This document shows positions 15,190 through 24,390 of a DNA stretch of 33,990 bases, one piece after another. Every line of letters starts with the position of its first letter. Within the stretch, counting starts at the first letter, position 1. A program made the position numbers and the translations under genes. The notes below the pieces were generated by a model that ran no database searches, had not been told where the DNA came from, and saw only the letters and a program-made list of their open reading frames with translations. This DNA comes from an uncultured Actinomycetes bacterium (GTDB lineage: Bacteria > Actinomycetota > Acidimicrobiia > Acidimicrobiales > RAAP-2): contig CAINHL010000053.1 of assembly GCA_903848885.1 (NCBI GenBank), forward strand, positions 1-33,990, in the 5' to 3' direction.

Positions 15190-15449
15190 TTTGACGCTTT
15201 GAGGGCGTTGATGCGCTTCATCAGACCGCTCTTGCGATTGGCGGCCTGGTTCTTGTGAATGACACCTTTTTGAGCAGCCTGGTCGATGCGCTTCACGGCG
15301 TTACGCAAGGCGTCAGCCTCGGTCTCGGTGCCGGTGGCCTTCACGGCGTTCTTGATACGCGTACGCAGTTCGCTCTTGACGGCCTTGTTGCGAAGGCGCG
15401 CCTTTTCGTTCTGCTTGTTGCGCTTGATTTGGCTCTTAATGTTGGCCAC
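15186..15449 (-). CDS. rpsT: 30S ribosomal protein S20
   Basis: 87 residues from GTG 15449, the standard bS20 size. It starts [21 protein letters not shown] and ends with [18 protein letters not shown], a highly basic two-helix bundle that binds 16S rRNA. A longer frame upstream is rejected because a Shine-Dalgarno GAGG precedes this GTG by about seven bases and the family begins here. A possible -10 element TAGCAT lies at 15496-15501 on the minus strand, giving a leader of about 40 bases that could hold S20 autoregulation. The 3' end overlaps holA by 4 bases, so no intrinsic terminator is present. Confidence 0.95.
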   Translation of the reverse strand: MANIKSQIKRNKQNEKARLRNKAVKSELRTRIKNAVKATGTETEADALRNAVKRIDQAAQKGVIHKNQAANRKSGLMKRINALKASN

Positions 15450-15551
15450 GAAAAACCTCGATCGTTGTGTGCCGAACTCTCCGGCAGGCTTGGAAATGCT
15501 AGCAGGTCGACCGGCGGGCCTCCATTCGGGGTTCTCGGGCATGCCGACGGG

Positions 15552-15557
15552 TAGCCT
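15552..15557 (+). promoter_or_regulatory. Candidate -10 element of lepA
   Basis: TAGCCT ends nine bases before the GTG at 15567, giving a leader of only two or three bases. Confidence 0.4.
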
Positions 15558-15566
15558 GAAAGAACC

Positions 15567-17372
15567 GTGGCCGCCTCTCCAAAACCTCTCGACCCGACGA
15601 AAATCCGTAATTTTTCCATCATCGCGCACGTCGATCACGGAAAGTCGACCTTATCGGACCGCATCTTGGAAATTACCGGCGCCGTCGACCCTCGGTTGAT
15701 GCGTGAGCAATACCTGGACTCCATGGACATCGAGCGCGAACGTGGCATCACGATTAAGGCCCAGAACGTTCGCGTGAACTTTGCCGGTCACGTCCTTCAG
15801 CTCATTGACACTCCCGGTCACGTGGACTTCGGTTACGAAGTCTCGCGCTCACTCGCTGCCTGTGAAGGGGCGGTTCTCTTGGTGGACGCTTCGCAGGGTA
15901 TTCAAGCCCAGACCTTGGCGAATTGTTATCAGGCCATTGAGAACAACTTAGAAATCGTGGCCGTGCTCAACAAAATTGACTTACCCGCCGCGGACCCGGA
16001 GCGGTGCAAGGAAGAACTCGAGCGCGTCTTGGGGCTTCCGGCGAGTGAGGTCCTTTCCATCTCGGCCAAAACTGGCGAAGGTGTTCCCGAACTACTCCAG
16101 GCCATCATCGAGCGCATTCCCGCCCCGCAGGGAGACCCCGACGCACCATTACGCGCCCTGATATTTGACTCCAACTACGATCAGTACCGCGGCGTGATTT
16201 CGTCGATTCGCGTCATGGACGGCACGCTGACGTCGCGGACCAAAATCCGCTTGATGCAAGCTGGGCGGAATCATGAAGTAGAAGAAATTGGTTTCCGCTC
16301 ACCCGTGCCGGTGCCGGGAACCATTCTCGGCCCCGGTGAAGTGGGCTACCTCATTGCGGGTATCAAGGAAGTCTCCTCGGCGCGTTCCGGAGAAACCGTG
16401 ACCGACGCTGCCCATCCAGCGCTCACCGCCCTCGACGGCTACCGCGACCCCAAGCCGATGATCTTCTGTGGCATCTTCCCCATTGACGGTGACGAGTTGC
16501 CGAACTTGCGTGACGCCTTGGACAAAATGAAATTGAATGACGCATCCATCACTTTTGAACCCGAAAGTTCCACCGCCCTCGGATTCGGTTTTCGCTGTGG
16601 TTTCTTGGGCCTCTTACATATGGAGATTGTGCGCGAGCGCTTAGAGCGAGAGTTCAACCTCTCGCTGATTGCCACTGCTCCGTCGGTGGTCTACCGCGCC
16701 TTTTTGAGCGACGGCACCCTGGTGAATATCGATAACCCCACTGATTTGCCCGATCCGAGTCGCTTGGATCACATCGAAGAGCCCATGTTGGATATTTCCA
16801 TCCTCACCCCGTCCGAATACCTCGGGGCGGTGATGGATCTCTGCCAAAGCCGTCGGGCCGAAATGAAGAAGATGGACTATCTCTCCACCGAACGAGTGGA
16901 ACTTCGCTACGTCATTCCGCTGGGCGAAGTGGTGATCGACTTTTTTGACGCACTCAAGAGCCGCACCAAGGGTTACGCCTCCTTGGACTACGAACAAAGT
17001 GGTTATCAAACCAGCCAACTCGTGCGTGTGGACGTGCTCATCAATCACGAACCCGTGGACGCCTTCTCCACCATCGTGCACCGCTCGAACGCCGAGATCT
17101 ATGGCCGCAAGATGGCCGAGCGCCTTAAGGAGCTCATTCCCCGCCAAATGTTTGACGTACCGATCCAAGCGGCCATCGGCGGGCGAGTGATATCTCGTGA
17201 AACCGTGAAGGCACGCCGCAAGGACGTTCTGGCCAAGTGCTACGGCGGTGACATCACCCGAAAGCGCAAGCTCCTCGAGAAGCAAAAAGAGGGTAAGAAA
17301 AAGATGAAGAATATTGGTCGCGTCGAGGTTCCGCAAGAAGCCTTCGTCGCGGCCTTGCGCCTCGAGGACTAG
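15567..17372 (+). CDS. lepA: Elongation factor 4 (EF-4/LepA), translational GTPase
   Basis: 601 residues, the normal LepA length. GTP-binding motifs are [12 protein letters not shown] (G1), [10 protein letters not shown] (G2), DTPGHVDF (G3) and NKIDLP (G4). Domains II, III and V follow, and the LepA-specific C-terminal domain ends [27 protein letters not shown]. The protein acts on ribosomes, affecting initiation or assembly and elongation under ionic stress. It starts with GTG close to a -10 element and diverges from rpsT. The lepA-hrcA-dnaJ order is a common bacterial neighbourhood (often with hemW, which here lies about 13 kb further on). Confidence 0.97.
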   Translation: MAASPKPLDPTKIRNFSIIAHVDHGKSTLSDRILEITGAVDPRLMREQYLDSMDIERERGITIKAQNVRVNFAGHVLQLIDTPGHVDFGYEVSRSLAACEGAVLLVDASQGIQAQTLANCYQAIENNLEIVAVLNKIDLPAADPERCKEELERVLGLPASEVLSISAKTGEGVPELLQAIIERIPAPQGDPDAPLRALIFDSNYDQYRGVISSIRVMDGTLTSRTKIRLMQAGRNHEVEEIGFRSPVPVPGTILGPGEVGYLIAGIKEVSSARSGETVTDAAHPALTALDGYRDPKPMIFCGIFPIDGDELPNLRDALDKMKLNDASITFEPESSTALGFGFRCGFLGLLHMEIVRERLEREFNLSLIATAPSVVYRAFLSDGTLVNIDNPTDLPDPSRLDHIEEPMLDISILTPSEYLGAVMDLCQSRRAEMKKMDYLSTERVELRYVIPLGEVVIDFFDALKSRTKGYASLDYEQSGYQTSQLVRVDVLINHEPVDAFSTIVHRSNAEIYGRKMAERLKELIPRQMFDVPIQAAIGGRVISRETVKARRKDVLAKCYGGDITRKRKLLEKQKEGKKKMKNIGRVEVPQEAFVAALRLED

Positions 17373-17460
17373 TCCGGTGCGTGACTTCGGTCGCGACGTG
17401 GTGGCGGACGGGGGAGAATATTTGCTTTTCACCCTTCGCCCTCGCCGGACTGCTCCCGGG

Positions 17461-17487
17461 TTGGCACTCGGTAGAATCGACTGCTAG
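17461..17487 (+). promoter_or_regulatory. CIRCE-like operator for HrcA, overlapping the hrcA -10 element
   Basis: TTGGCACTC (17461-17469), nine bases, then GACTGCTAG (17479-17487). The canonical element is TTAGCACTC-N9-GAGTGCTAA, so spacing is exact with one mismatch in the left arm and two in the right. The spacer contains TAGAAT (17472-17477), a good -10 hexamer, so HrcA binding would block polymerase. Its place directly before hrcA supports negative autoregulation of the whole downstream operon. Confidence 0.75.
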
Positions 17488-17498
17488 ATAGGAGGCAC

Positions 17499-18554
17499 AT
17501 GGCACGACGTTCGGCTCGCCCCACCCCACAGCCCGCCCAAGAACTGGCCCCACGTCAGGCGGCCATTCTTGACGCCGTCGTGACCGAACACGTCGGAACT
17601 GCCCAGCCCGTCGGGTCCGGTGCCGTTGCCGGACTGAACTCCGTCCACGCCTCGCCGGCCACTGTTCGCAGTGAAATGGTGACCCTCGAACGCGAAGGAT
17701 ATTTAACCCAGCCCCACACTTCGGCCGGACGTATTCCCACCGACCAGGGCTACCGCTATTTCGTTGATCACCTCAAGCGTGGTGAACTCGGACCGGCCCA
17801 GCGACAAGAGGTGGCGAATTTCTTTAGTTCCATTCGCGGGGAAATTGAAGGTGTCCTTGAGCGCACCAGCAGTTTGTTGAGTTCACTCACGGACTACACC
17901 AGCGTGGTGGTGGGCCCGAGTCACGCGTCGGCCCGTGTGCTCACTGCCTTGATAATCGATCTCGCACCACGTCGCGCGATGGTGGTGGCGGTGATGTCCG
18001 ACACCAATGTCGAACGTCGGAGTTTCGATACCACCTTCGACTTCACCGCGACGGATGTCTACGAGGCCTCACAACACGTCAAAGGACTCTTGGTGGGCAC
18101 CTCCCTCGACAGTGACGTGGAGGTTCCGAGTAGGAACGACACGGTGAGCAAGCTCACGCGTGTGGCGATTGCGACTTTGCACGAAAATGCCGCCACCAAC
18201 GTGGGTGGGCACGTGGTCGTGGGGGGAGCCGCCAAGGTCGCAAGCTCGTTTGCGCTCAAAGATACCGTCGCACAAGTCTTGGGAATTCTGGAACAAGAAG
18301 TAGTGGTGGCGTCCCTGCTCGAAGACATGATCAAGCGCGGCGTGTCCGTGGCCATTGGTGCGGAAACCGGCTTTGAGCCGCTGGCCTCTTGCGCCGTGGT
18401 GGTGGCCCCGGTGACGGTAGATGGCATTCCCGCCGGCGCGATTGGTCTTTTGGGTCCGACACGCATGAACTACGGAGCGGCCATGAGCGCCGCCGAAGTG
18501 GTGTCCGCACATCTCGCCCATCGCATGGCTGAGGAAGGGGTGGCCCGTGGCTAG
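17499..18554 (+). CDS. hrcA: Heat-inducible transcription repressor HrcA
   Basis: 351 residues, typical. The N-terminal winged helix is visible as APRQAAILDAVVTEHVGTAQPVGSGAV, ASPATVRSEMVTLEREGYLTQPHTSAGRIPTDQGYRYFVDHL. The dimerisation and inserted domains follow, ending with VDGIPAGAIGLLGPTRMNYGAAMSAAEVVSAHL. HrcA binds CIRCE operators and represses chaperone genes until heat or misfolding relieves it. A GGAGG precedes the ATG by three to four bases, and a CIRCE-like element lies directly upstream. The 3' end overlaps dnaJ by 8 bases. It heads a nine-gene overlapping cluster. Confidence 0.96.
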   Translation: MARRSARPTPQPAQELAPRQAAILDAVVTEHVGTAQPVGSGAVAGLNSVHASPATVRSEMVTLEREGYLTQPHTSAGRIPTDQGYRYFVDHLKRGELGPAQRQEVANFFSSIRGEIEGVLERTSSLLSSLTDYTSVVVGPSHASARVLTALIIDLAPRRAMVVAVMSDTNVERRSFDTTFDFTATDVYEASQHVKGLLVGTSLDSDVEVPSRNDTVSKLTRVAIATLHENAATNVGGHVVVGGAAKVASSFALKDTVAQVLGILEQEVVVASLLEDMIKRGVSVAIGAETGFEPLASCAVVVAPVTVDGIPAGAIGLLGPTRMNYGAAMSAAEVVSAHLAHRMAEEGVARG

Positions 18555-19647
18555 CGATCTGTACGCGCTGCTGGACGTCGATCGTTCGGCCTCTGCCGAT
18601 GAACTCAAACGTAGCTATCGCAAACTGGCGCAGCAATTGCATCCCGATAGGAACCCGGGTGACGCCGCGGCGGAGGCGCGCTTCAAGGAAGTATCCCAGG
18701 CCTACGAAATTCTTTCCGATCCCGATCGACGTGCGCACTATGACCAATTCGGTTCGGACGTGGGCGAAGGTGGCGGTTTTGGTGGGGGCAGCGTTCAAGA
18801 CATTTTCGACATGTTCTTCGGTGGCATGGGCGGCGGCGGCACTCGCCGGCGTGGACCTCAAGGCGGCCAAGACTCTGAGGTGGCCATTTCCCTCACCTTG
18901 TTCGAGGCGGCGTTTGGTGTAACCCGCAACATTGAGCTGACCTTGCCCAAGGCCTGCCCCGACTGCCAGGGTTCGGGATGCGCCGAAGGCAGCGGTCCGT
19001 CACGCTGCGGTGACTGTGACGGTGCGGGCGAAGTGCGTCGTGTGCGAAATTCGATTTTGGGACAAATGATCACCACTCAAGCCTGCACCCGTTGCTCAGG
19101 AATGGGCCAGGTTATCGACAAGCCCTGTGGCTCGTGTCGTGGCTCGGGTCTGACCCAGCAAAATCAAACCCTGAGCGTGGACATTCCTTCGGGCGTGGAA
19201 GACGGCTCAGTCATGCGTGTGAATGGGCAAGGCGCAGCCGGTCCGCGCGGCGGCCCCTCCGGAACGCTGTACGTGCGCATTCGTGTGGCTGCTGATGAGC
19301 GCTTTGAACGCCACGAAGACGATCTACATACTGAACAAACAATCTCTTTTGCGCAAGCAGTTTTGGGTACCAGCATTGAGGTGCCCACTTTGGAAGACCC
19401 CATCAAGGTCGAAGTGGTCCCGGGCAGTGTGCACGGAACGGTTATTCGTATTCGCGACGCCGGTGTGCCCCACCTTCGTTCACGCGGTCGCGGTCGAGGA
19501 GATCTCTACGTCCACCTAGCCATTGACGTTCCTTCGGAAATTGATGGCGACAGTGAACGACTACTCCGCGAGCTCGCGGCTCATCGCGGGGAGAACGTAC
19601 ACGATTCAGGGAGTTTGTTGTCGCGACTGCGTGGCAAGGCCAAGTGA
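18547..19647 (+). CDS. dnaJ: Chaperone protein DnaJ (HrcA-linked type)
   Basis: 366 residues. The J domain is at the N-terminus with HPD at 32-34. A G/F-rich linker follows (about 75-102). Four zinc-binding repeats are complete: CPDCQGSG, CGDCDGAG, CTRCSGMG and CGSCRGSG. The C-terminal substrate-binding domains follow (LSVDIPSGVEDGSVMRVNGQG, GTLYVRIRV, GDLYVHLAIDVP). It stimulates DnaK ATPase and delivers clients. Actinobacteria generally have a second DnaJ with dnaK-grpE; this hrcA-linked copy corresponds to DnaJ2. GTG 18547 overlaps hrcA, and the stop overlaps rsmE by 4 bases. Confidence 0.95.
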   Translation: MASDLYALLDVDRSASADELKRSYRKLAQQLHPDRNPGDAAAEARFKEVSQAYEILSDPDRRAHYDQFGSDVGEGGGFGGGSVQDIFDMFFGGMGGGGTRRRGPQGGQDSEVAISLTLFEAAFGVTRNIELTLPKACPDCQGSGCAEGSGPSRCGDCDGAGEVRRVRNSILGQMITTQACTRCSGMGQVIDKPCGSCRGSGLTQQNQTLSVDIPSGVEDGSVMRVNGQGAAGPRGGPSGTLYVRIRVAADERFERHEDDLHTEQTISFAQAVLGTSIEVPTLEDPIKVEVVPGSVHGTVIRIRDAGVPHLRSRGRGRGDLYVHLAIDVPSEIDGDSERLLRELAAHRGENVHDSGSLLSRLRGKAK

Positions 19648-20357
19648 GTTATCAGTTGATGGAGCGCCGGATTGCGGCGTTGACACAACTCACCGTGGCC
19701 GATGTGGCCACGCCCGTGCTGTCGCGTGACGCAGCCCATCACCTTTTTAAGGTCTTACGGGCCACCGAGGGAGAAGAAATAGTCCTTACCGACGCGCGGG
19801 GTTCGTGGACCTTTGCGAGCGTGGGCCCTCAGAGCATTGCGCGTACTACGGAGGTCTTCGTCGACCCCGTCGAAGTACCTGTCACTTTGTACATTGCCCC
19901 ACTCAAGGGCGATCGCAGCGAATTGGTCATTGCCAAAGCCACCGAGTTGGGAGTCACGCACATTGTGCCACTACTCAGTGAGCGGGTCGTCGTGAAATTT
20001 AAGGGCGACGCCCGTGACAAAGCGGTGGCGCGTTGGCGTCGAATCAGTGACGAGGCTTTGGGCCAGTGCCGTCGCACCTATGCCGTGACCATTGAGAATC
20101 CAGTGACCCCGGCCGAAGTGCCAGCACACGTGGCCATTTCGGATTTCGGCAGTTCCGAGGGACTTGGCGGTATCACGGCAATCGCCGTGGGTCCGGAAGG
20201 TGGCTGGGGCCCGAAGGAATGGGGGGCGACGCGCACTCGCGTGGGCTTTGGCCCGACGGTTCTGCGGGCCGAAACAGCCGGGCTCGTCGCGGCCACCTTG
20301 TTGGTGAGCAATCGTGCGGGCTGGTCCCGTCACGGTGCGGCGAGCGCGAATGGGTAA
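19644..20357 (+). CDS. rsmE: 16S rRNA m3U1498 methyltransferase RsmE
   Basis: 237 residues, the usual size. It has the N-terminal PUA-like region (LSRDAAHHLFKVLRATEGEEIVLTD) and a C-terminal SPOUT knot with GDRSELVIAKATELGVTHIVPL, AVGPEGGWGPKEW and GPTVLRAETAGLVA. The last two motifs make up the S-adenosylmethionine pocket. The enzyme methylates U1498 of 16S rRNA in the 30S subunit. GTG 19644 overlaps the dnaJ stop (GTGA). Placement after dnaJ is conserved in many bacteria. Confidence 0.94.
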   Translation: MSYQLMERRIAALTQLTVADVATPVLSRDAAHHLFKVLRATEGEEIVLTDARGSWTFASVGPQSIARTTEVFVDPVEVPVTLYIAPLKGDRSELVIAKATELGVTHIVPLLSERVVVKFKGDARDKAVARWRRISDEALGQCRRTYAVTIENPVTPAEVPAHVAISDFGSSEGLGGITAIAVGPEGGWGPKEWGATRTRVGFGPTVLRAETAGLVAATLLVSNRAGWSRHGAASANG

Positions 20358-20371
20358 AGATGGGGTCGAAG

Positions 20372-20716
20372 ATGAGTGAGTGCCTGTTTTGTCAAATAGT
20401 GGCGGGGACCATACCGTCGACGCGCGTCGCTGAGAGTGACACCGCGTACGCCTTTAACGACATTTCCCCCGCGGCTCCAGTACACGTGTTAGTGATTCCC
20501 AAAAGGCACATCACTTCCGCCGATCACGTGGAATCCACGCACGGTGGCATCGTGGACCAGCTGGTGCTGCTGGCGCAAGAAGTTGCCGACATTACGGGAG
20601 TACGCGAATCGGGCTACCGCTTGGTGATGAACGTGGGCGTCGACGCTCAGATGACAGTTCCTCACCTCCATCTCCACGTCGTGGGTGGCCGTGGTCTGCA
20701 ATGGCCCCCCGGATGA
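20372..20716 (+). CDS. HIT family protein (histidine triad nucleotide hydrolase)
   Basis: 114 residues from ATG 20372. The family start ECLFCQIVAGTIPSTRVAESDTAYAFNDISPAAPVHVLVIPKRHI is clear, and the histidine triad HLHLHVVGG lies at the C-terminus. HINT-type proteins hydrolyse nucleoside phosphoramidates such as aminoacyl adenylates, usually as dimers in the cytoplasm. ATG 20360, four codons earlier, is possible; 20372 fits the family start better, and GGGG upstream could serve as the ribosome site. Its stop overlaps the phoH start (ATGA). Confidence 0.92.
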   Translation: MSECLFCQIVAGTIPSTRVAESDTAYAFNDISPAAPVHVLVIPKRHITSADHVESTHGGIVDQLVLLAQEVADITGVRESGYRLVMNVGVDAQMTVPHLHLHVVGGRGLQWPPG

Positions 20717-21678
20717 GCCCCGAATCCACTCCCGACAGTGACACGGTCGCGACTACTTTTATTCCTAACACTCACGTCATGGGTGCCTTGCTCGGACCAC
20801 GCGACGCGAATTTGCGCGCTATCGAAAAGGCCTTCCCGTCGAGTCGCATTCAAGTACAGGGCAATCGCATATCGGTGAGTGGTCCGAACGCCGCGGCCGT
20901 GCTGCGCCTCTTCGACGAACTGGTCTTGGTGCTCGAAAGCGGCCAGACCTTGGACGTGACAAAAATTGAGCGCACCGTCGACATGGTGGGGGCGGATCTC
21001 AAGCCCAGTGAAGTTTTTCGACACGAAGTGGTGCGTGGCAACACCGGAAAATCTATTCGCCCGAGCACCGCCGGACAGAAGCGCTATGCCGACGCCATCG
21101 AATCGTCGGTCATCACTTTCGGTATTGGCCCGGCGGGTACCGGCAAGAGTTACCTGGCAGTGGCTGCCGCGGTGCAAGCCCTCCATCGCCGCCAGGTGCA
21201 GAGAATTATTTTGACCCGCCCCGCTGTCGAAGCGGGTGAGCATTTAGGTTTCTTGCCGGGCGACCTGATGGCCAAGGTGGATCCCTACCTTCGTCCGCTC
21301 TACGACGCGCTCTACGACATGGTGGGCGCCGAGGGCACGCAACGCCTGATGGAAAAGGGAACAATCGAAGTAGCGCCCTTGGCCTTCATGCGAGGTCGTA
21401 CTTTGAACGATGCTTTCATCATTTTGGACGAAGCCCAGAACACCACTCCGGAGCAAATGAAGATGTTGCTCACCCGCATCGGATTTAATTCCAAGTGCGT
21501 GGTGACGGGTGACGTCACGCAGATCGACTTGCAAACCGGACGTAGCGGACTGGCCGGGGTAGAGAAGATTCTTGACGGGGTGGAAGGCGTGAGTTTCGTG
21601 CACCTGGGGAACCGCGATGTCGTGCGGGCAAAAATCGTGGCCGACGTGGTGGCTGCCTACGATCGTGATTCCGCATGA
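20713..21678 (+). CDS. phoH: PhoH-like ATPase
   Basis: 321 residues. An N-terminal KH-like region (GALLGPRDANLRAIEKAFPSSRIQVQGNRISVSG) is followed by the PhoH ATPase domain with Walker A GPAGTGKS (139-146), TRPAVEAGEHLGFLPGDLMAKVDPYLRPLYDALYD, FIILDEAQNTTPEQMKMLLTRIG (Walker B) and VVTGDVTQIDL. Such PhoL-type proteins are nucleotide-binding, possibly RNA-acting, and are usually found with ybeY as here. ATG 20701 is an alternative start, but 20713 gives the ATGA overlap repeated throughout this operon. The stop overlaps ybeY by 4 bases. Confidence 0.94.
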   Translation: MSPESTPDSDTVATTFIPNTHVMGALLGPRDANLRAIEKAFPSSRIQVQGNRISVSGPNAAAVLRLFDELVLVLESGQTLDVTKIERTVDMVGADLKPSEVFRHEVVRGNTGKSIRPSTAGQKRYADAIESSVITFGIGPAGTGKSYLAVAAAVQALHRRQVQRIILTRPAVEAGEHLGFLPGDLMAKVDPYLRPLYDALYDMVGAEGTQRLMEKGTIEVAPLAFMRGRTLNDAFIILDEAQNTTPEQMKMLLTRIGFNSKCVVTGDVTQIDLQTGRSGLAGVEKILDGVEGVSFVHLGNRDVVRAKIVADVVAAYDRDSA

Positions 21679-22181
21679 CCATCGATATTTTCTCCGCCGA
21701 CGAACAATCCGCCGTGGCCATCGATCTCGGTCGCTGGAGTGAATTGTGTCGGCACGCCCTCGAGGACGAAGGGGTGCGTGGTTTGGCCGAAGTGTCACTC
21801 ATTTTTTCCGACGAAGAAACCATTGCCCAGCTCAACCAACAATTCATGGGCAAGTCGGGACCTACCGACGTCTTGAGCTTCCCGATCGATGACGAGCCCC
21901 TGCCCTCCGGACGCACTCCGGATGCGGGTGGGGTGGGACCGGGCGAATCGCCCGAACCGGAAATCCCTCAACTGGTGGGCGACATTGTTATTTGCCCCAC
22001 GGTGGCCGTGCGCAACGCGAAAGAGCACGAATGCTCGCTCGACGACGAGATTGCCCTGCTCGTGGTGCACGGAGTCCTTCATCTCTTAGGCTGGGATCAC
22101 ATGGTGGACGACGAAGCCGAGCGCATGGAAGCTCGCGAACAAGAATTACTGCGCCGTCACTATCGGCCGAGCACGACGTGA
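21675..22181 (+). CDS. ybeY: Endoribonuclease YbeY (rRNA maturation factor)
   Basis: 168 residues. The zinc signature HGVLHLLGWDH supplies three histidines typical of UPF0054/YbeY, preceded by LSFPIDDEPLPSG and LVGDIVICPTVA. YbeY is required for 16S rRNA 3'-end maturation and ribosome quality control. A loop of about 20 residues (GRTPDAGGVGPGESPEPEI) is longer than in E. coli, as in many actinobacteria. Start and stop overlap phoH and the CorC gene by 4 bases each, so translation is likely coupled. Confidence 0.94.
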   Translation: MTIDIFSADEQSAVAIDLGRWSELCRHALEDEGVRGLAEVSLIFSDEETIAQLNQQFMGKSGPTDVLSFPIDDEPLPSGRTPDAGGVGPGESPEPEIPQLVGDIVICPTVAVRNAKEHECSLDDEIALLVVHGVLHLLGWDHMVDDEAERMEAREQELLRRHYRPSTT

Positions 22182-23488
22182 ACGTGATCGCCGCTGCCTG
22201 GCAGACCACCGACACTGCTTTCGCCATCACGGTCGCTCTTTTGTTGATTCTTTCTGGCTTCTTCGCTCTGGCCGAGACTTCCTTGGTGCGTATGACGCGC
22301 ACCCGAGCGAAGTCCTTGGCGGACGAAGGCCATCGCGGCGGTCCGGCCTTAGTGGAGTTGACCAGCGCCCCCGAGAAGTTTCTCAACCCGCTTCTGCTCC
22401 TCATCTTGATTTGCCAATTGGTGTCGGCAACTTTGATCGGCATCTTGGCCGAGCGACTCTTTGGCGGGGCCGGCATAGCCGTCGCCACGGTCTTCGAAGT
22501 GGTGGTTATTTTTGTGGTGTTCGAAGCCATCCCTAAGAACTACGCGGTGCACTACGCCGATAAGTCCGCGGTTTTTTCTGCACCGATGGTCAAATTCGTT
22601 CTGGCCCTGTGGCCCATTCGTTGGATCTCCAAGTTGTTATTGGGAATCGCCGGGGCCGCTCTTAAACCTCTGGGGGTATCGGACACCTCCCAGCGTGTCA
22701 CGGAATCAGAAATCATTGCCATGGCCTCCGTGGCGGTTACCGACAAAGCCATTGACGAACAAGAACGCGATTTCATTCATTCGGTCATTGAATTTGGCGA
22801 CACGGTGGCGCGAGAAATTATGACGCCCCGCACCGATATGGTGACGGTGGAAGCCACGGCGACTATCTACGAGGCCTACGCCATCATGTTGCGCGAAGGT
22901 CGTTCGCGCGTGCCCGTCGTTGAGGGTGGGCCCGACGACGTCGTCGGTGTGGTGACCTTGCGCCAGCTCGCGATGGACGTGGACGAAGGCCGTCGCGAGG
23001 ATGCCGTACGCGGCGTCATTCGTGACGTGAATTTTGTTCCCGAGACGAAGCCGGTCGGCGACCTACTAAAGGAATTTCAGCGTTCGCACACCCACCTCGT
23101 CGTGGTGGTCGACGAATATGGCGGAACCTCGGGCATCATTACCCTCGAAGACGTGCTGGAAGAGCTCGTGGGCGAAATAGACGACGAGTTGTCCACCACT
23201 CGCGACGAGACCGAAACGGTGGCGCGTGACCGAGCCGATCGTCATCCCGATGAGCCTTTCGTGGTCTCGGGGCGCTTGAACGTCGATGATGTCGATGACG
23301 ACTACGGCGTAGATCTCCCCAAGGGTGGCTGGGACACTATTGGTGGTCTGGTTCTCGATATTGCTGGCGGCGTACCCCACGAGGGTGATGTTCTGACTGG
23401 TGATCACTACGTGTTCCGCGTCCTGCGCGTGGACGGCCGTCGCATCGAGGAAGTGGAAATTACTCCACGTCGAAAGGACGCCGAATGA
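22178..23488 (+). CDS. CNNM (DUF21)/CBS-pair/CorC transporter-associated protein
   Basis: 436 residues from GTG 22178. The N-terminal DUF21 membrane domain (about 1-170) has segments around TVALLLILSGFFALAETSLVRMTR, LLLILICQLVSATLIGILAERL and TVFEVVVIFVVFEAIPK. Two CBS repeats follow (REIMTPRTDMVTVEATATIYEA, VNFVPETKPVGDLLKEFQRSHTHLVVVVDEYGGTSGIITLEDVLEELVGEI), then a CorC/HlyC domain. Homologues are magnesium/cobalt exporters or modulators. The open frame extends upstream to 21992, but this start is favoured because it overlaps the ybeY stop (GTGA) and the extension has no family similarity. The stop overlaps era. Confidence 0.92.
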   Translation: MNVIAAAWQTTDTAFAITVALLLILSGFFALAETSLVRMTRTRAKSLADEGHRGGPALVELTSAPEKFLNPLLLLILICQLVSATLIGILAERLFGGAGIAVATVFEVVVIFVVFEAIPKNYAVHYADKSAVFSAPMVKFVLALWPIRWISKLLLGIAGAALKPLGVSDTSQRVTESEIIAMASVAVTDKAIDEQERDFIHSVIEFGDTVAREIMTPRTDMVTVEATATIYEAYAIMLREGRSRVPVVEGGPDDVVGVVTLRQLAMDVDEGRREDAVRGVIRDVNFVPETKPVGDLLKEFQRSHTHLVVVVDEYGGTSGIITLEDVLEELVGEIDDELSTTRDETETVARDRADRHPDEPFVVSGRLNVDDVDDDYGVDLPKGGWDTIGGLVLDIAGGVPHEGDVLTGDHYVFRVLRVDGRRIEEVEITPRRKDAE

Positions 23489-24390
23489 CCAGAGCTGGAT
23501 TCGCCACCATTATCGGACGACCCAACGTGGGCAAGTCCACCTTGGTGAACGCCATCATGGGGGAGAAGGTGTCGATCACCTCGAACACCCCCAACACCAC
23601 GCGGAGCGCGGTGCGAGGAATCTTGACGACGGGCGATACGCAGGTCATCTTCGTCGATACCCCGGGACTGCACAAGCCCAAATCCTCCTTGGGTGGGCGA
23701 CTAAACGACGCTGCCCGCGGTGCCGTAGAAGACGTGGACGTCGTGATCGCCATGGTGGACTGCGGTGCGGCCATCGGTATTGGGGACCGTATGGTCCTCA
23801 AGATGCTCATCGAAACCTGTCGCCACGCGGACGGACCTCGCCCCTTCGTGGTGGTGAACAAAGTGGACCGCACGGCCCGTGAAGCCATCGCCACCCAACT
23901 CATCAGTGCCGTCGACACGGTGGTGGAACTGGCAAACGAGCTCGGACACCCGTCATTTCTCGACCGGGTGGAATACTTCCCGACCTCGGCGCGTACCGGT
24001 GACGGCGTGCCGGCCTTAGTGGCGGCGGTGAAGAATTCCATGCCCGAATCTCCCTTTCTTTTCGACGACGACATCGTCTCGGACGTTTCCGAGCAAGCCT
24101 GGATTGCGGAATTGGTGCGCGAGCAGCTCGTGCGAAAGACCTTCGAAGAAATTCCCCACTCCATCCACTGCCGCGTGGCGGAGTACGAGTGGCCACACAT
24201 CACCGTCGAGATTTTGGTCGAACGTGATTCTCAAAAAGGAATGGTGATCGGTAAAGGTGGTGCCTTGTTGAAAGACGTCGGCATTGCGACCCGTCGCCAG
24301 TTGCCCGAGGGTGCCTTCTTGGAACTCCGCGTGCGCGTGGAGCCGTCGTGGCAAAAGCGTGACGACATCTTGGACCGCTTGGGTTACTAG
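23485..24390 (+). CDS. era: GTPase Era
   Basis: 301 residues. GTPase motifs are GRPNVGKSTLVNAIMG (G1), the TTR switch (SNTPNTTRSAVRGI), DTPGLHKPKSSLG (G3) and NKVD (G4). The C-terminal KH domain carries VIGKGGALLKDVGIATRRQLPEG. Era binds the 3' end of 16S rRNA and assists 30S maturation, linking it functionally to ybeY and rsmE in the same operon. ATG overlaps the CorC stop by 4 bases and the stop shares one base with trmO. Confidence 0.96.
   Translation: MTRAGFATIIGRPNVGKSTLVNAIMGEKVSITSNTPNTTRSAVRGILTTGDTQVIFVDTPGLHKPKSSLGGRLNDAARGAVEDVDVVIAMVDCGAAIGIGDRMVLKMLIETCRHADGPRPFVVVNKVDRTAREAIATQLISAVDTVVELANELGHPSFLDRVEYFPTSARTGDGVPALVAAVKNSMPESPFLFDDDIVSDVSEQAWIAELVREQLVRKTFEEIPHSIHCRVAEYEWPHITVEILVERDSQKGMVIGKGGALLKDVGIATRRQLPEGAFLELRVRVEPSWQKRDDILDRLGY

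Noticed and set aside
16641-17432. Long minus-strand open frame (263 codons) opposite lepA
   Set aside because: Antisense to the conserved LepA C-terminus; low-complexity His/Gly/Val composition typical of reverse reading.
21992-22177. Upstream extension of the CNNM/CBS/CorC gene
   Set aside because: The added 62 residues are Arg-rich reading of ybeY in another frame; GTG 22178 overlaps the ybeY stop in the operon pattern.
23460-24203. Minus-strand open frame (247 codons) opposite era
   Set aside because: Serine- and threonine-rich translation with no domain; era on the plus strand is unambiguous.
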